A stretch of 64,000 nucleotides of DNA from Dictyoglomus thermophilum H-6-12 (GCF_000020965.1 NC_011297.1:1-64000), one strand, 5' to 3'. Numbered from the stretch's first letter, positions 25,061 to 34,002 are shown. Notes: generated by a model from the letters alone, not told the origin. A program made the numbers and translations.

Positions 25061-25827
25061 TATTGAAATTAATGAAAAAAGAATGGAAAGAACTTATTAA
25101 AACAGGTAAATTGTATGCACTTCTCTTTGTTTTTCTCTTTTTCTCTATAGGAAGTCCTGTAGTTGCGAAATTTACACCCGATATAATAAAGAGCTTAGCT
25201 TCGAGTTCTGAAATGCAGGGATTTATTATTCAACTTCCACCTCCTACCTGGAAGGACGCTTTCTTGCAATTTTTCAAAAACTTAAATCAAATAATTTTTA
25301 TAGTAGTTGTGATAGTTTTTATGGGAAGTATTTCGGAAGAGAAAAATAAAGGTACGGTAAGTATATTACTTTCTCTTGGTGTTGAAAGAAAAAAATGGCT
25401 ACTATCAAAGTTCTTTTTTCAGGTTTTTTCAACTTTTATTTTGATAATATCTTCTTACTTAATTTGTGCTTACTATACTTATTTCCTTTTTAAGGAGATC
25501 TCTATTTATAACTCCTTATCTGCGACTCTACTTTATTTGGTATATAACCTTTTTATTTTGTCTTTACTAACTTTCTCAGGAACCCTTGCTAAGAATCCTC
25601 TTCAGACTGCAGGGATTTTTTTTGTAGTCTTTATAATTTTCAATCTTCTTTTAATATTCCCTAATTTATCTAGTTATAATCCTATGAATCTTTCTTCTTT
25701 AGAAAATCTTTGGATTTCGAAAGAAGTATTATGGGGTGATGCTTTTAAAAATATCTTCTCTACTCTTTTTTACTCTTTTGTCTTGGTTTTAGTAAGTATT
25801 ATTCTTTTTGAAAAACAGGAGTTGTAA
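25057..25827 (+). CDS. ABC-2 type transporter permease
   Basis: Six hydrophobic segments: one at 20-40, then a loop of about 45 residues with EMQGFIIQLPPPTWKDAFLQF, then segments at about 80-100, 120-150, 160-180, 190-210 and 230-250. The motif MGSISEEKNKGTVSILLSLGVERKKWLLSKFF (about 90-121) is the ABC-2 coupling helix region. It forms an exporter with the preceding ATPase; the cargo is unknown. Confidence 0.88.
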   Translation: MILKLMKKEWKELIKTGKLYALLFVFLFFSIGSPVVAKFTPDIIKSLASSSEMQGFIIQLPPPTWKDAFLQFFKNLNQIIFIVVVIVFMGSISEEKNKGTVSILLSLGVERKKWLLSKFFFQVFSTFILIISSYLICAYYTYFLFKEISIYNSLSATLLYLVYNLFILSLLTFSGTLAKNPLQTAGIFFVVFIIFNLLLIFPNLSSYNPMNLSSLENLWISKEVLWGDAFKNIFSTLFYSFVLVLVSIILFEKQEL

Positions 25828-26997
25828 ATGATTGTAGGGCTTTTTAATGATTCCTTTCCCCCTGTGATGGATGGTGTAGCTATTGCAGTAAAAAATTATG
25901 CTTATTATATAAACAAGAAATATGGTAAGGCTTATGTAGTGACCCCCTCTTTTCCAGGATACAAAGATGAGGAAGAATATGAGGTAATAAGATATTTTTC
26001 CATTCCTGTTGTTTTAAGACCTCCTTATAGATTTGGGATACCTTTTTTGGATCTCAAAGCAATGAGAAAGATAGAGAGTATTCCTTTTGATATTATTCAT
26101 GTGCATTCTCCCTTTTCTTCTGGTGTTTTAGGCCTTTATATTGCAAAGAAAAGAAAAATTCCAATTGTGGCTTCTTTTCACACAAAATATTATGATGATT
26201 TTAAAGAGGCAACAAAGTCAGATTTTATTGCAAGGCTTGGGGTAAAGATAATAGTAGAATTTTATAATAGAGTTGACGAGGTATGGACTGTAAATTCTGC
26301 TACAGCAGAAACTCTTAGAGACTATGGATTCAAAAAAGAGGTAAAAATAATTCCTAATGGCAGTGATTTTATTCCCCCTAGGAATATTGAAGAGTATAGA
26401 GAGAAAATAGAAAGACTTCATAATTTGTCAAAAGAAGAAGTGGTTATTCTTTTTGTGGGGCAAATGGTAAAGCAAAAAAATGTAGAGATGCTTTTAAGAT
26501 CTTTAAAGGTCTTGAAGGACGAAAATATCTCTTTCAAGGCTATACTTATTGGAACAGGGAAAGATGAAGACTATTTCAAAAAGCTTGCTGAGGAGTTAAA
26601 AATAGAGGATAGAGTTATTTTTACAGGAAAGGTTCTTGATAGAGAACTATTAAAGGCATATTATGCTAGGGCTGATCTTTTAGCTTTTCCTTCTCTTTAC
26701 GATACTTCTGCTCTTGTGGTAAAGGAAGCTGCCGCTTTAGGGTGTCCATCTCTTCTTATTAAGGGGTCAACGGTGGCTGAGGGCGAAGGGGTAATAGATG
26801 GTCTTAATGGATTTTTGTCAGAGGATGATTATATTAATTATGCTAAGAAGATGAAAGAGATATTGTCTCAAAGGGAGCTTTTGAAAAAAGTTGGAGAAAA
26901 TGCAAGGGTAACTCTTTATAAGCATTGGGAAGAGATAGTGGATATAGTAGTGGAAAACTATAAAAGGTTGCTTGATAAATATAAAGGAAAACAATAA
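25828..26997 (+). CDS. GT4-family glycosyltransferase
   Basis: The N-terminal FNDSFPPVMDGVAIAVKNYA (about 5-24) and IIHVHSPFSSGVLGLYIAKK (about 90-109) are typical of GT4 enzymes that act on lipid acceptors, such as mannosyl- and digalactosyl-diacylglycerol synthases. The donor site motif EAAALGCPSLLIKGSTVAEG (about 300-319) contains the usual glutamate. It starts one base after the ABC-2 permease stop, so it is in the same operon. A glycolipid or cell-envelope role is likely. Confidence 0.87.
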   Translation: MIVGLFNDSFPPVMDGVAIAVKNYAYYINKKYGKAYVVTPSFPGYKDEEEYEVIRYFSIPVVLRPPYRFGIPFLDLKAMRKIESIPFDIIHVHSPFSSGVLGLYIAKKRKIPIVASFHTKYYDDFKEATKSDFIARLGVKIIVEFYNRVDEVWTVNSATAETLRDYGFKKEVKIIPNGSDFIPPRNIEEYREKIERLHNLSKEEVVILFVGQMVKQKNVEMLLRSLKVLKDENISFKAILIGTGKDEDYFKKLAEELKIEDRVIFTGKVLDRELLKAYYARADLLAFPSLYDTSALVVKEAAALGCPSLLIKGSTVAEGEGVIDGLNGFLSEDDYINYAKKMKEILSQRELLKKVGENARVTLYKHWEEIVDIVVENYKRLLDKYKGKQ

Positions 26998-27100
26998 TTT
27001 TTTCACTCTAACTAAAAAATGTCTTTCCCTTAATTTTAGAAATATTAAATGTACTTTGTATTCAATATTTTTATCCTTTAAATTTTCTTTAAAATATCAC

Positions 27101-27129
27101 TTGTCAATTTTATTATTTTTTGCTATAAA
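27101..27129 (+). promoter_or_regulatory. Promoter for the tct operon
   Basis: TTGTCA (27101-27106) and TATAAA (27124-27129) are separated by 17 bases, and TGC before the -10 makes it extended. The leader would be about 180 bases. The rest of 26998-27314 is AT-rich with no other recognised feature apart from a short open frame at 27277. Confidence 0.6.
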
Positions 27130-27276
27130 AAAAGATGTAAAGTTTGTTTTTTATTGGAAGAGGATGTGAATTAAATATATCAGCATTAGTTATGATATTT
27201 GAGAAATAAAGCACAAAACAAAATTTTACGTAAAAAGAAAAATTAAAAAATTTTAAATTGGGGGTGGGACTAAAAA

Positions 27277-27345
27277 ATGTTTTATAAAAATCGATCTTTG
27301 AAGGGGGGTAAATTATGTTTTCTAAAAAGTTATTGGTTACTATAG
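27277..27345 (+). CDS. Possible leader peptide overlapping the tctC start
   Basis: An ATG at 27277 is preceded by GGGGGTGGGAC at a normal spacing of six bases and opens a 22-codon frame (MFYKNRSLKGG, then KLCFLKSYWLL). It runs through the tctC ribosome binding site and ends 30 bases inside tctC in another frame. It could couple or restrain tctC translation. No homologue is known to me. Confidence 0.3.
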   Translation: MFYKNRSLKGGKLCFLKSYWLL

Positions 27346-28286
27346 CTTTGGTATTGATTTTCTTGATTACTGTTGGGAGTGGAATTGATTTTCCAACAAG
27401 ACCAGTACAGATAATTGTTCCTTGGTCTGCTGGTGGGGCAACAGACGTTCTTTTTAGAGCTATAGCCTCGGTATTTCCTAAATATGCCAATGGGCAGCCT
27501 TTGGTAGTGAATAATATTCCTGGTGGTGGAGCTGTTCCTGGTACCATGGAATTCCTAAGGGCAAAACCTGATGGATATACTCTTCTTTCCTTTGCTGCTC
27601 CTATTTTGATTAAATCTCATATGGATCCTGTGGAATTTAATGCTGATTCTTTTGAGCCGGTTATTCTTATTGTAAATGATCCTTGTTACATATTGGTTAG
27701 AAAAGATGCTCCATGGAAGGATTTAAAGGAATATGTGGAATATGCCAAACAAAATCCTGGAAAGATCACTATTGGTAATGGAGGGGCTGGAGGAGGAACT
27801 CATCTTGCTGCTCTTGCTTTTGAGAGTTTTGCTAAGATAAAGCTTACTCATGTACCTTTTGAGGGAGGAGGCCCTGCTGTTACTGCTCTTGTAGGGGGGC
27901 ATATTAACTCCTATATGGGTGCTGCTCCGGAAGGACTTGCTAATGTAGATTCTGGTCAGCTTAGAATCTTAGGTATTTTTGGCTCTAAACGTCTTGAGAA
28001 GTATCCTGATGTTCCTACAGCAAAAGAGCAAGGATTTAATTTCCAATTTGGTATGTGGAGAGGAGTTGCAGTACAAAAGGGTACACCTAAGGAAATTGTC
28101 GACAGGTTACACACTATATTCTATAGAGCTATGAGGGATCCTGACTTTCAGAAGAAAGCAAAAGAGCTATCTTTGACTTTAGAATATAGAGGGCCAGCAT
28201 CCTTTGCTAAGTTTATTAAAGATTATGACAAATATTACGAAGATCTTATAAAGAGCAATAAATTAGGAAACAAATACAAGTATTAA
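27315..28286 (+). CDS. tctC: Tripartite tricarboxylate transporter substrate-binding protein (TctC/Bug)
   Basis: A signal peptide (about 1-22) is followed by the Bug-family start FPTRPVQIIVPWSAGGATDVLFR (about 26-48), with the ligand-loop motifs NNIPGGGAVPG and GNGGAGGGTHLAA. VPTAKEQGFNF (about 231-241) is also standard. It captures an organic acid in the periplasm for TctAB. At 323 residues it is full length. GAAGGGGGG precedes the ATG. Confidence 0.93.
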   Translation: MFSKKLLVTIALVLIFLITVGSGIDFPTRPVQIIVPWSAGGATDVLFRAIASVFPKYANGQPLVVNNIPGGGAVPGTMEFLRAKPDGYTLLSFAAPILIKSHMDPVEFNADSFEPVILIVNDPCYILVRKDAPWKDLKEYVEYAKQNPGKITIGNGGAGGGTHLAALAFESFAKIKLTHVPFEGGGPAVTALVGGHINSYMGAAPEGLANVDSGQLRILGIFGSKRLEKYPDVPTAKEQGFNFQFGMWRGVAVQKGTPKEIVDRLHTIFYRAMRDPDFQKKAKELSLTLEYRGPASFAKFIKDYDKYYEDLIKSNKLGNKYKY

Positions 28287-28289
28287 ATT

Positions 28290-28322
28290 AATCTCCCCCT
28301 ACCTAACCAGTAGGGGGAGATT
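28290..28322 (+). terminator. Intra-operon hairpin between tctC and tctB
   Basis: AATCTCCCCCTAC pairs perfectly with GTAGGGGGAGATT around a seven-base loop. Only a weak T tail follows. It may reduce transcription of the membrane subunits or protect the tctC message, as often occurs after binding-protein genes. Confidence 0.65.
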
Positions 28323-28349
28323 CTCAATTTTACTTGGGGGGAAATGTTA

Positions 28350-28802
28350 ATGAGACTTAAATTTTCTTGGGATACTGGCATAGGGATAGGAATAATACTT
28401 TTTGGTGTTTTCATACTCCTTAATGCTTTAAATATGCCTGACATGCCTTTAGGGCTTGGGCCTGGGGATTTTCCTGAGATTGTGAGTATTGGATTAATTA
28501 TTTGTGGATTTATCCTAACTTTTCAGAGTTTTTTCATCTCAGAAAAGACTAAAAAGATATACTCTAAGAGTTCTGTGAAGGATGTTTTAATTCTTATATT
28601 TATTTCGCTTTTATATGTATATCTCGTAAAATATATAGGCTTTTTATATCTTACTCCTTTTCTTATGTTGGCTACAATGTATCTTTTTGGATACAAAAAA
28701 TTACCCTACGCAATTGTTATAAGTGTTATTTTTACTCTTTTGGTATATTATGTGTTCTATGGAATATTTAAAGTTCCTCTTCCTCAGTTTTCTTTATTCT
28801 AA
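28350..28802 (+). CDS. tctB: Tripartite tricarboxylate transporter small membrane subunit (TctB)
   Basis: Four hydrophobic helices in about 150 residues, with the TctB pattern GIGIILFGVFILLNA in helix 1, then PLGLGPGDFPEIVSIGLIICGFIL. It sits between tctC and tctA as usual. The ATG at 28350 is eight bases from a G6 ribosome binding site; an ATG six bases earlier is also possible. Confidence 0.88.
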   Translation: MRLKFSWDTGIGIGIILFGVFILLNALNMPDMPLGLGPGDFPEIVSIGLIICGFILTFQSFFISEKTKKIYSKSSVKDVLILIFISLLYVYLVKYIGFLYLTPFLMLATMYLFGYKKLPYAIVISVIFTLLVYYVFYGIFKVPLPQFSLF

Positions 28803-28824
28803 ACAGGAGGGATAAAAGTCCAAA

Positions 28825-30300
28825 ATGATAAATTATTGGGTAGAAGGTTTAAAGATAGCGCTTCAGCCTAATAATTTGCTTCTAATGTTAATAGGTACTG
28901 TTGGGGGAATTATTGTAGGAGCTTTGCCTGGAGTTACGTCTTCGATGGGAATAATTCTTCTCCTTCCTTTCACTTATTATTTAGATCCTAAATCTGCTTT
29001 ATTGATGCTTGCAGGGATGTATTCTGGATCTATGTTTGGAGGATCTATTTCTGCTGTGCTTTTAGGAGTTCCAGGGACTCCTTCGGCTGCAGCAACTTTA
29101 ATTGATGGTTATCCTTTGGGAAGGCAAGGTAAGGCTGGAAAAGCGATATTCACGGCCTTAATAGCTTCTTTTTCAGGAGGTATTCTTAGTGGTATTGTTT
29201 TAGTGTTTTTGGCTCCTATTCTTGCCTCTTTTGCCTTGAGATTTTCTCCTATTGATTATTTTGCTCTTGCGATTTTTGGTCTTTCGATAATTGCTAGTGT
29301 CTCAGGGAAGCATTTGTTAAAAGGTATAATTTCAGGACTTTTAGGTTTATTTATTTCTACAGTTGGAATTGAAAATATAAGAGGATCTACAAGATTTACT
29401 TTCGGTATATCTCAGCTTTCTGCTGGTTTTGAACTCTTACCTGTGCTTATTGGTGTCTTCGCTATAACCGAAATATTAATGGAGCTGGAACAAAAAGGAC
29501 AAGAGACAAAGATTCAGCATAGAATATCCGAGGTTTTTCTAACAAAGGAAGAATTTAAATCTATAATTATACCTATATTAGTAGGAGCAATCATTGGAAT
29601 AGTTATAGGAGTAATTCCAGGAACTGGAGGAACCATTGCTACATTTTTAGCCTATAACGTACTAAAAAACATATCAAAGAGGAAAGAGAAATTTGGTAAA
29701 GGTGCAGTAGAAGGAGTTGCAGTGGTCGAGTGTGCTAACAATGCGGTTACGGGAGGAGCTATGGTGCCAACTTTAGCATTAGGGGTTCCTGGAGATGTGG
29801 TTACTGCAGTAATGCTTGGAGCCATGATACTTATTGGGGTAAGACCTGGTCCACTCTTATTTCAAGCTACTCCTGATCTTGTTTATTCCTTTTTTGCAGG
29901 ATGGTTTATCATTCAATTTATGATGCTTGTAGTGGGTTTTGTATCTACCTTAACTGCCCCATATATTTTAGAAATACCCAAAAAGATATTAATGCCTATA
30001 GTACTTATTTTTGCGATAATTGGATCCTTTGCTATAAGAAATAGCCTGTATGATGTAGCAATTGCGCTTATTTTTGGATTATTTGGTTACTTTATGAGAA
30101 AACATAATTTTCCGGCAACTCCTCTTATACTTGGAATTATTCTTGGGCCTATGGCTGAACAAAACTTAAATAGAGCATTAATTCTATCAGGAAATGATTA
30201 TACTGTTATGTTTAAAAGTCCCATATCTCTAACCTTACTAATTCTTGCGGTTTTATCGATTGTTTTAGGTGTCATTTCAGGCAAAAGAGAAGGTAAATAG
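28825..30300 (+). CDS. tctA: Tripartite tricarboxylate transporter large membrane subunit (TctA)
   Basis: A 491-residue protein with about 12 helices. The TctA hallmark is GALPGVTSSMGIILLLPFTY (about 32-51), then GSISAVLLGVPGTPSAAATLIDGYP (about 72-96), repeated in inverted form as GVIPGTGGTIATFLAY and GGAMVPTLALGVPGDVVTA. It is the ion-coupled transport subunit of the three-part uptake system. Confidence 0.94.
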   Translation: MINYWVEGLKIALQPNNLLLMLIGTVGGIIVGALPGVTSSMGIILLLPFTYYLDPKSALLMLAGMYSGSMFGGSISAVLLGVPGTPSAAATLIDGYPLGRQGKAGKAIFTALIASFSGGILSGIVLVFLAPILASFALRFSPIDYFALAIFGLSIIASVSGKHLLKGIISGLLGLFISTVGIENIRGSTRFTFGISQLSAGFELLPVLIGVFAITEILMELEQKGQETKIQHRISEVFLTKEEFKSIIIPILVGAIIGIVIGVIPGTGGTIATFLAYNVLKNISKRKEKFGKGAVEGVAVVECANNAVTGGAMVPTLALGVPGDVVTAVMLGAMILIGVRPGPLLFQATPDLVYSFFAGWFIIQFMMLVVGFVSTLTAPYILEIPKKILMPIVLIFAIIGSFAIRNSLYDVAIALIFGLFGYFMRKHNFPATPLILGIILGPMAEQNLNRALILSGNDYTVMFKSPISLTLLILAVLSIVLGVISGKREGK

Positions 30301-30316
30301 TGGGGGGAGTAAAAAA

Positions 30317-31420
30317 ATGGAGAGAAAAGATGAAGTAAAGATTAAATTGGAAAGGGTAAGAAATTTTCTAAGAGAAAATGATCTTTCTGCTATGCTTATA
30401 AAGAAGCAACCAAACTTTTCGTGGATTACTGCTGGTGGAGTAAATTTTGTAGGTATAGCTACGGAGATAGGAGTAACATCAGTGTTGATTACTGATAAGG
30501 AGCAGTTTGTCATTGCTAATAGGATTGAAGCAAGAAGAATGAGAGAAGAAGAAGTAGATGATATGTTTGAAGTGATCGAATATGAGTGGTATGAGGATAA
30601 GGAGATGGAAATAGTTAAGAGTATTGTTGGAAATGGCAAGGTAGGGTGTGACATTGTACTTCCAGGGACTCATTTTGTAGACAATACTTTTAAAAAACTG
30701 AGGTATGAATTAACAGAAGGTGAGATAGAAAGATATTTATATCTAGGGGAGAAACTTTCAAGGACTGTGGAAGAGGTACTTATGTATGAGATAAAGCCAG
30801 GTGAGACAGAGATAGAGATTGCAGGTAAGATATCTGCAAGACTCTGGAAGGATGGTATTGAGCCTACAGCTTTTATGATTGCTTCTGACGATAGAATAAG
30901 AAATTATAGGCATCCCATATCTAAAAACAAGAAGATCGAGAAATTAGTAATGGCATCGGTAAATGCTAGGTATAGAGGATTGATAGCCACAATAACAAGA
31001 ATGGCTTATTTTGGAGAAATTTCAGAAAATTTAAGGAAGCAATATAGGGATAATGTAGAGATCGAGTGCATTATGATAGCTAAGACAAAGATTGGTGAAG
31101 AGATGAGAATTCCAGTTCTTTCTGCCATAGAAGAGTATGAAAAGAGAGGATACAAAGATGAATGGAAATTACATCATCAAGGTGGATCTATGGGATACTA
31201 TCCTAGGGATATAAGGGTAACGCCTACAACTACGGAAAAGGTTTGTAGGAATCAAGCTTTCTGTTGGAACCCCTCCATAACTGGTACAAAATCTGAAGAT
31301 GGATTTATTATAACTGAAAAAGGACCAATAATGATTACAAAACCTATTATTTTCCCTACTCTAAAAGTAGAAGTAGAAGGTATGACTTTTGTAAAACCTG
31401 ATATCCTGGAAATACTATAA
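30317..31420 (+). CDS. M24 (creatinase/aminopeptidase P fold) protein lacking metal ligands
   Basis: The N-terminal domain (about 10-130) and pita-bread domain (about 135-367) match Xaa-Pro peptidase-like proteins. In active peptidases two aspartates lie in the DxG...SDxTR segment; here the segment reads SVNARYRGLIATITRM, with S and T in place of the aspartates. HHQGGSMGY keeps the histidine region, and QAFCWNPSITGTKSED is the C-terminal signature. It may work metal-free, as creatinase does, or bind a small metabolite. The ATG at 30317 follows GGGGGGAG. It is co-transcribed with the tct genes. Confidence 0.8.
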   Translation: MERKDEVKIKLERVRNFLRENDLSAMLIKKQPNFSWITAGGVNFVGIATEIGVTSVLITDKEQFVIANRIEARRMREEEVDDMFEVIEYEWYEDKEMEIVKSIVGNGKVGCDIVLPGTHFVDNTFKKLRYELTEGEIERYLYLGEKLSRTVEEVLMYEIKPGETEIEIAGKISARLWKDGIEPTAFMIASDDRIRNYRHPISKNKKIEKLVMASVNARYRGLIATITRMAYFGEISENLRKQYRDNVEIECIMIAKTKIGEEMRIPVLSAIEEYEKRGYKDEWKLHHQGGSMGYYPRDIRVTPTTTEKVCRNQAFCWNPSITGTKSEDGFIITEKGPIMITKPIIFPTLKVEVEGMTFVKPDILEIL

Positions 31421-31432
31421 GGAGGGATTTTT

Positions 31433-32614
31433 ATGGATAAAGTAAGGGTTGGTCTTGTAGGAGCGGGTTTTATAGCAAGAATACATATGGCTGCATATAG
31501 GGAGATATCTCCATATGTGGAAGTAGTTGGGGTTTGCTCTGGAAGAAGAGAGAATGCAGAGAGATTTTCAAAAGAATTTGGAATTCCTAAAGTTTTTGGT
31601 GATTTTGAGGAACTTTGTGCGTCTTCTGATATTGACATTGTGGATGTATGTACTCCTACAAATCTTCATGATGAAGTTATTCTTTGTGCTGCTAAGAATA
31701 AAAAGCATGTTATATGTGAGAAACCTCTTACAGGCTATTTTGGGGAGGATACAGATAAGGAACTTGTAGGGATAGAAGTGCCTAAAAGTTTTATGTATAA
31801 AAAGGTTTTAGAAAAAATAGAAAGGATCGAAAGGACTGTAAAAGAAAGTGGCATTAAGTTCATGTATGGAGAAAATTTGGTTTATGCTCCTTCTATCGAG
31901 AAGATGAAGAGGATGATTTATATTTCTTCTTCTCCTATTCTTGAAATTAGAGCAGAGTGTAGTCATTCTGGCTCTCATGCAAGTTATGCTAAAAAATGGA
32001 AAACTTCTGGTGGTGGTAGTTTAATGAGACTTGGGTCTCATCCAGTAGCTGTAGTGCTTCATTTAAAACATTATGAAGGATTGCTTAGGGATGGAAAGCC
32101 TATAAGGGCAAAAGCAGTATGGAGTGAAGTGGCGAATTTGACGAAGACGGAGAAATTTTTGAAGGAAGAAAAACATTATGTGGCAACCTCTTGGGAGGAC
32201 GTAGAAGATTGGTCTATTCTTGTGATCGATTTTGAAGATGGAACAAAGGGCATAATCTTCTCTAATGATGTTAGCCTTGGAGGACTTAAAAATTGGGTGC
32301 AGGTAAACCTTTCCTCAGGTATGATTTATGCCAACATTAATCCTAATAATATGATGGTAGCTTATGCTCCTGAAGAGACGGTGTGGAAAGATGAGTACGT
32401 AGCCGAAAAAATTGAGACAAAAGCAGGTTGGAATTTCCCTTCACCTGATGATTTCTGGACTAGGGGTTTTCCTCAAGAACTTAAAGATTTCGTTCTTGCA
32501 GTAAAAGAAAATAAAGAACCAGTATCTAATTTTGACTTAGCAAAAGAAACTGCAAAAGTTTTATATGCCGGCTATTACTCTAGTGAAGAGGGGAGAAAGA
32601 TTGAATTAATGTGA
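31433..32614 (+). CDS. Gfo/Idh/MocA-family oxidoreductase
   Basis: The Rossmann motif GLVGAGFIARIH (about 6-17) binds NAD(P), and CEKPL (about 98-102) carries the family lysine. The C-terminal domain (about 140-370) includes HSGSHASYAKKWKTSGGGSLMRLGSHP, with the histidine expected in the active site. The family oxidises or epimerises sugars, inositols and sugar acids. Its place after a carboxylate transporter suggests a sugar-acid substrate, which is inference. Confidence 0.88.
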   Translation: MDKVRVGLVGAGFIARIHMAAYREISPYVEVVGVCSGRRENAERFSKEFGIPKVFGDFEELCASSDIDIVDVCTPTNLHDEVILCAAKNKKHVICEKPLTGYFGEDTDKELVGIEVPKSFMYKKVLEKIERIERTVKESGIKFMYGENLVYAPSIEKMKRMIYISSSPILEIRAECSHSGSHASYAKKWKTSGGGSLMRLGSHPVAVVLHLKHYEGLLRDGKPIRAKAVWSEVANLTKTEKFLKEEKHYVATSWEDVEDWSILVIDFEDGTKGIIFSNDVSLGGLKNWVQVNLSSGMIYANINPNNMMVAYAPEETVWKDEYVAEKIETKAGWNFPSPDDFWTRGFPQELKDFVLAVKENKEPVSNFDLAKETAKVLYAGYYSSEEGRKIELM

Positions 32615-32623
32615 GATATCTCG

Positions 32624-32646
32624 GGGAAGGGAGAATCCCTTCCCCA
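32624..32646 (+). terminator. Hairpin between the dehydrogenase and dctP
   Basis: GGGGAAGGG pairs with CCCTTCCCC around a short loop, 10 bases after the dehydrogenase stop and 28 bases before the dctP start. It lacks a T run, so it may be an mRNA stabiliser or attenuator rather than a full terminator. Confidence 0.55.
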
Positions 32647-32673
32647 GAAAAAATACATGTAGGGGGGTTTCTT

Positions 32674-33651
32674 ATGAAGAAATATTTTACACTTTTAATT
32701 CTCTTTTTACTAGTTCCTCTTAGCTCTTTTGGATCTGCCCAGAGCAATATACTTATAAAGGCCACATCACCGTTTCCTGAAGGACATATAATAACCCAAA
32801 CGATGATAGAGTTTAAAAATATAATTGAGCAAGAAACACAAAGAAGAATTAAATTTGAACTTTCTATTGCAAAGGATACAGAAGAACAAGCTAACGAAAG
32901 ATGTTCAAAGGGCGAAGTAGACATGCAATTTACAGGAGGAAGAGCTATAGAAGTATTTGCCCCTCAATATTTCTTTATTAATGCGCCCTTTGTATTGAAG
33001 GATTATGAACACTTCTTTAGAATAATGAAAGGACCTATAGGGGAAAAAGCAAAAGAGCAGATTCTTAAAAATGGCAATATGTATACTCTTGGATATCTCT
33101 ATAGAGGGTATAGACAGATGACCTCTAATAAACCTATACTTAGTCTAAAAGATCTTGAGGGGCTGAAACTTAGACTTCCTGTAGTACCTACATGGATTAA
33201 AGTTTGGGAAGCTCTGGGAGTAAAAGCAGTTCCTGTTCCATTAACAGGTTTGTATCAAGCTCTTAAAGATGGTACTGCTGAGGCTTCCGAGGGAGATTTG
33301 ACTCAAATTTCTGGATATAAACTTTACGAGGTACAAAAATACTTAATTATCACGAATCATCTTGTTTCTTTTGGTTGGGTACATATGTACAAACCTGCTT
33401 TTGACAAACTATCTAAAGGAGATCAAGAGCTTTTTGTAAAAACTGCCGAAAAAGTATGCGATACAGCTACTAAGAAGCTTATTGCTAGTGAGAATGATAT
33501 TCTAGGAATGCTTATGAAAAATGGTATGACAGTTATATATTTGGATGACAAAACTATGACACAAATAAGAGAGAAGGCAAAACCTGCCGTAGAGGAACTT
33601 TTTAGGACTACCTGGCCTGTGACTACTTGGGAAGAGATTCTTAAACAGTGA
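32674..33651 (+). CDS. TRAP transporter solute-binding protein, DctP family
   Basis: A signal peptide (about 1-22, ending GSAQS) is followed by a DctP domain: TSPFPEGHIITQTMIEFKNIIEQET, and the family core RGYRQMTSNKPILSLKDLEGLKLRLPVVPTWIKVWEALGVKAVPVPLTGLYQALKDGTAE around residues 145-205 with the arginine that binds carboxylates. The ATG at 32674 follows AGGGGGG. No DctQ or DctM gene is in the window, so its membrane partner is elsewhere. Confidence 0.9.
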   Translation: MKKYFTLLILFLLVPLSSFGSAQSNILIKATSPFPEGHIITQTMIEFKNIIEQETQRRIKFELSIAKDTEEQANERCSKGEVDMQFTGGRAIEVFAPQYFFINAPFVLKDYEHFFRIMKGPIGEKAKEQILKNGNMYTLGYLYRGYRQMTSNKPILSLKDLEGLKLRLPVVPTWIKVWEALGVKAVPVPLTGLYQALKDGTAEASEGDLTQISGYKLYEVQKYLIITNHLVSFGWVHMYKPAFDKLSKGDQELFVKTAEKVCDTATKKLIASENDILGMLMKNGMTVIYLDDKTMTQIREKAKPAVEELFRTTWPVTTWEEILKQ

Positions 33652-33661
33652 ATATAAATTA

Positions 33662-33697
33662 GAGGGGAAGGGCTTAAGCGCTCTTTCCCTCTTTTTA
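33662..33697 (+). terminator. Terminator after dctP
   Basis: GAGGGGAAGGGC and a mostly complementary GCGCTCTTTCCCTC arm surround TTAA and are followed by TTTTTAAAA. Confidence 0.7.
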
Positions 33698-33814
33698 AAA
33701 TTTAATTCATACCTTTTTAATATAAATTTAAATTATTCTTAAATTTAAATTAACACAGGTTAGTTATAATTCTTATTGAAAAATGAAAATGAATAAAAAA
33801 GGGAGGGATGTAAG

Positions 33815-33967
33815 ATGAAGATAACTCTTGGAAGAGTTAAGATAAAGGAGTCTAAAACCAAACAAAATAGGGTAAATGTTAATAAAGTAGAAGATATTAC
33901 TCTTAGATCAGAAACCGTTATAAATAACTCTCCTATAGTAGAATATTTAAGGACAAAGACTTTTTAA
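33815..33967 (+). CDS. Self-contained 50-residue basic protein, unknown
   Basis: An ATG at 33815 follows GGGAGGGATG at good spacing and opens 50 codons (MKITLGRVKIKESKTKQNRV at the N-terminus, ending PIVEYLRTKTF). A TATAAT lies at 33765-33770 and a near-perfect terminator follows at 34003, so it appears to be a separate transcription unit. The first half is rich in lysine and there is no cysteine, signal peptide or membrane helix. I do not recognise a family. It could be a small regulatory or nucleic-acid-binding protein or a peptide precursor; none of these is supported further. Confidence 0.6.
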   Translation: MKITLGRVKIKESKTKQNRVNVNKVEDITLRSETVINNSPIVEYLRTKTF

Positions 33968-34002
33968 AGCAGAGTAAAAAAATTAAAAATTAATAATTTT
34001 AA

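Noticed and set aside
27113-27547. 144-codon minus-strand frame over the tctC start
   Set aside because: Antisense to the tctC signal peptide and leader, with no ribosome site or recognisable motif.
30269-30316. Earlier start for the M24-like protein inside tctA
   Set aside because: The extension overlaps tctA coding sequence and lacks a ribosome site; the ATG at 30317 follows GGGGGGAG.
32611-32673. N-terminal extension of DctP from an ATG at 32611
   Set aside because: The extension covers a hairpin and would put residues before the signal peptide; the ATG at 32674 has a strong ribosome site.
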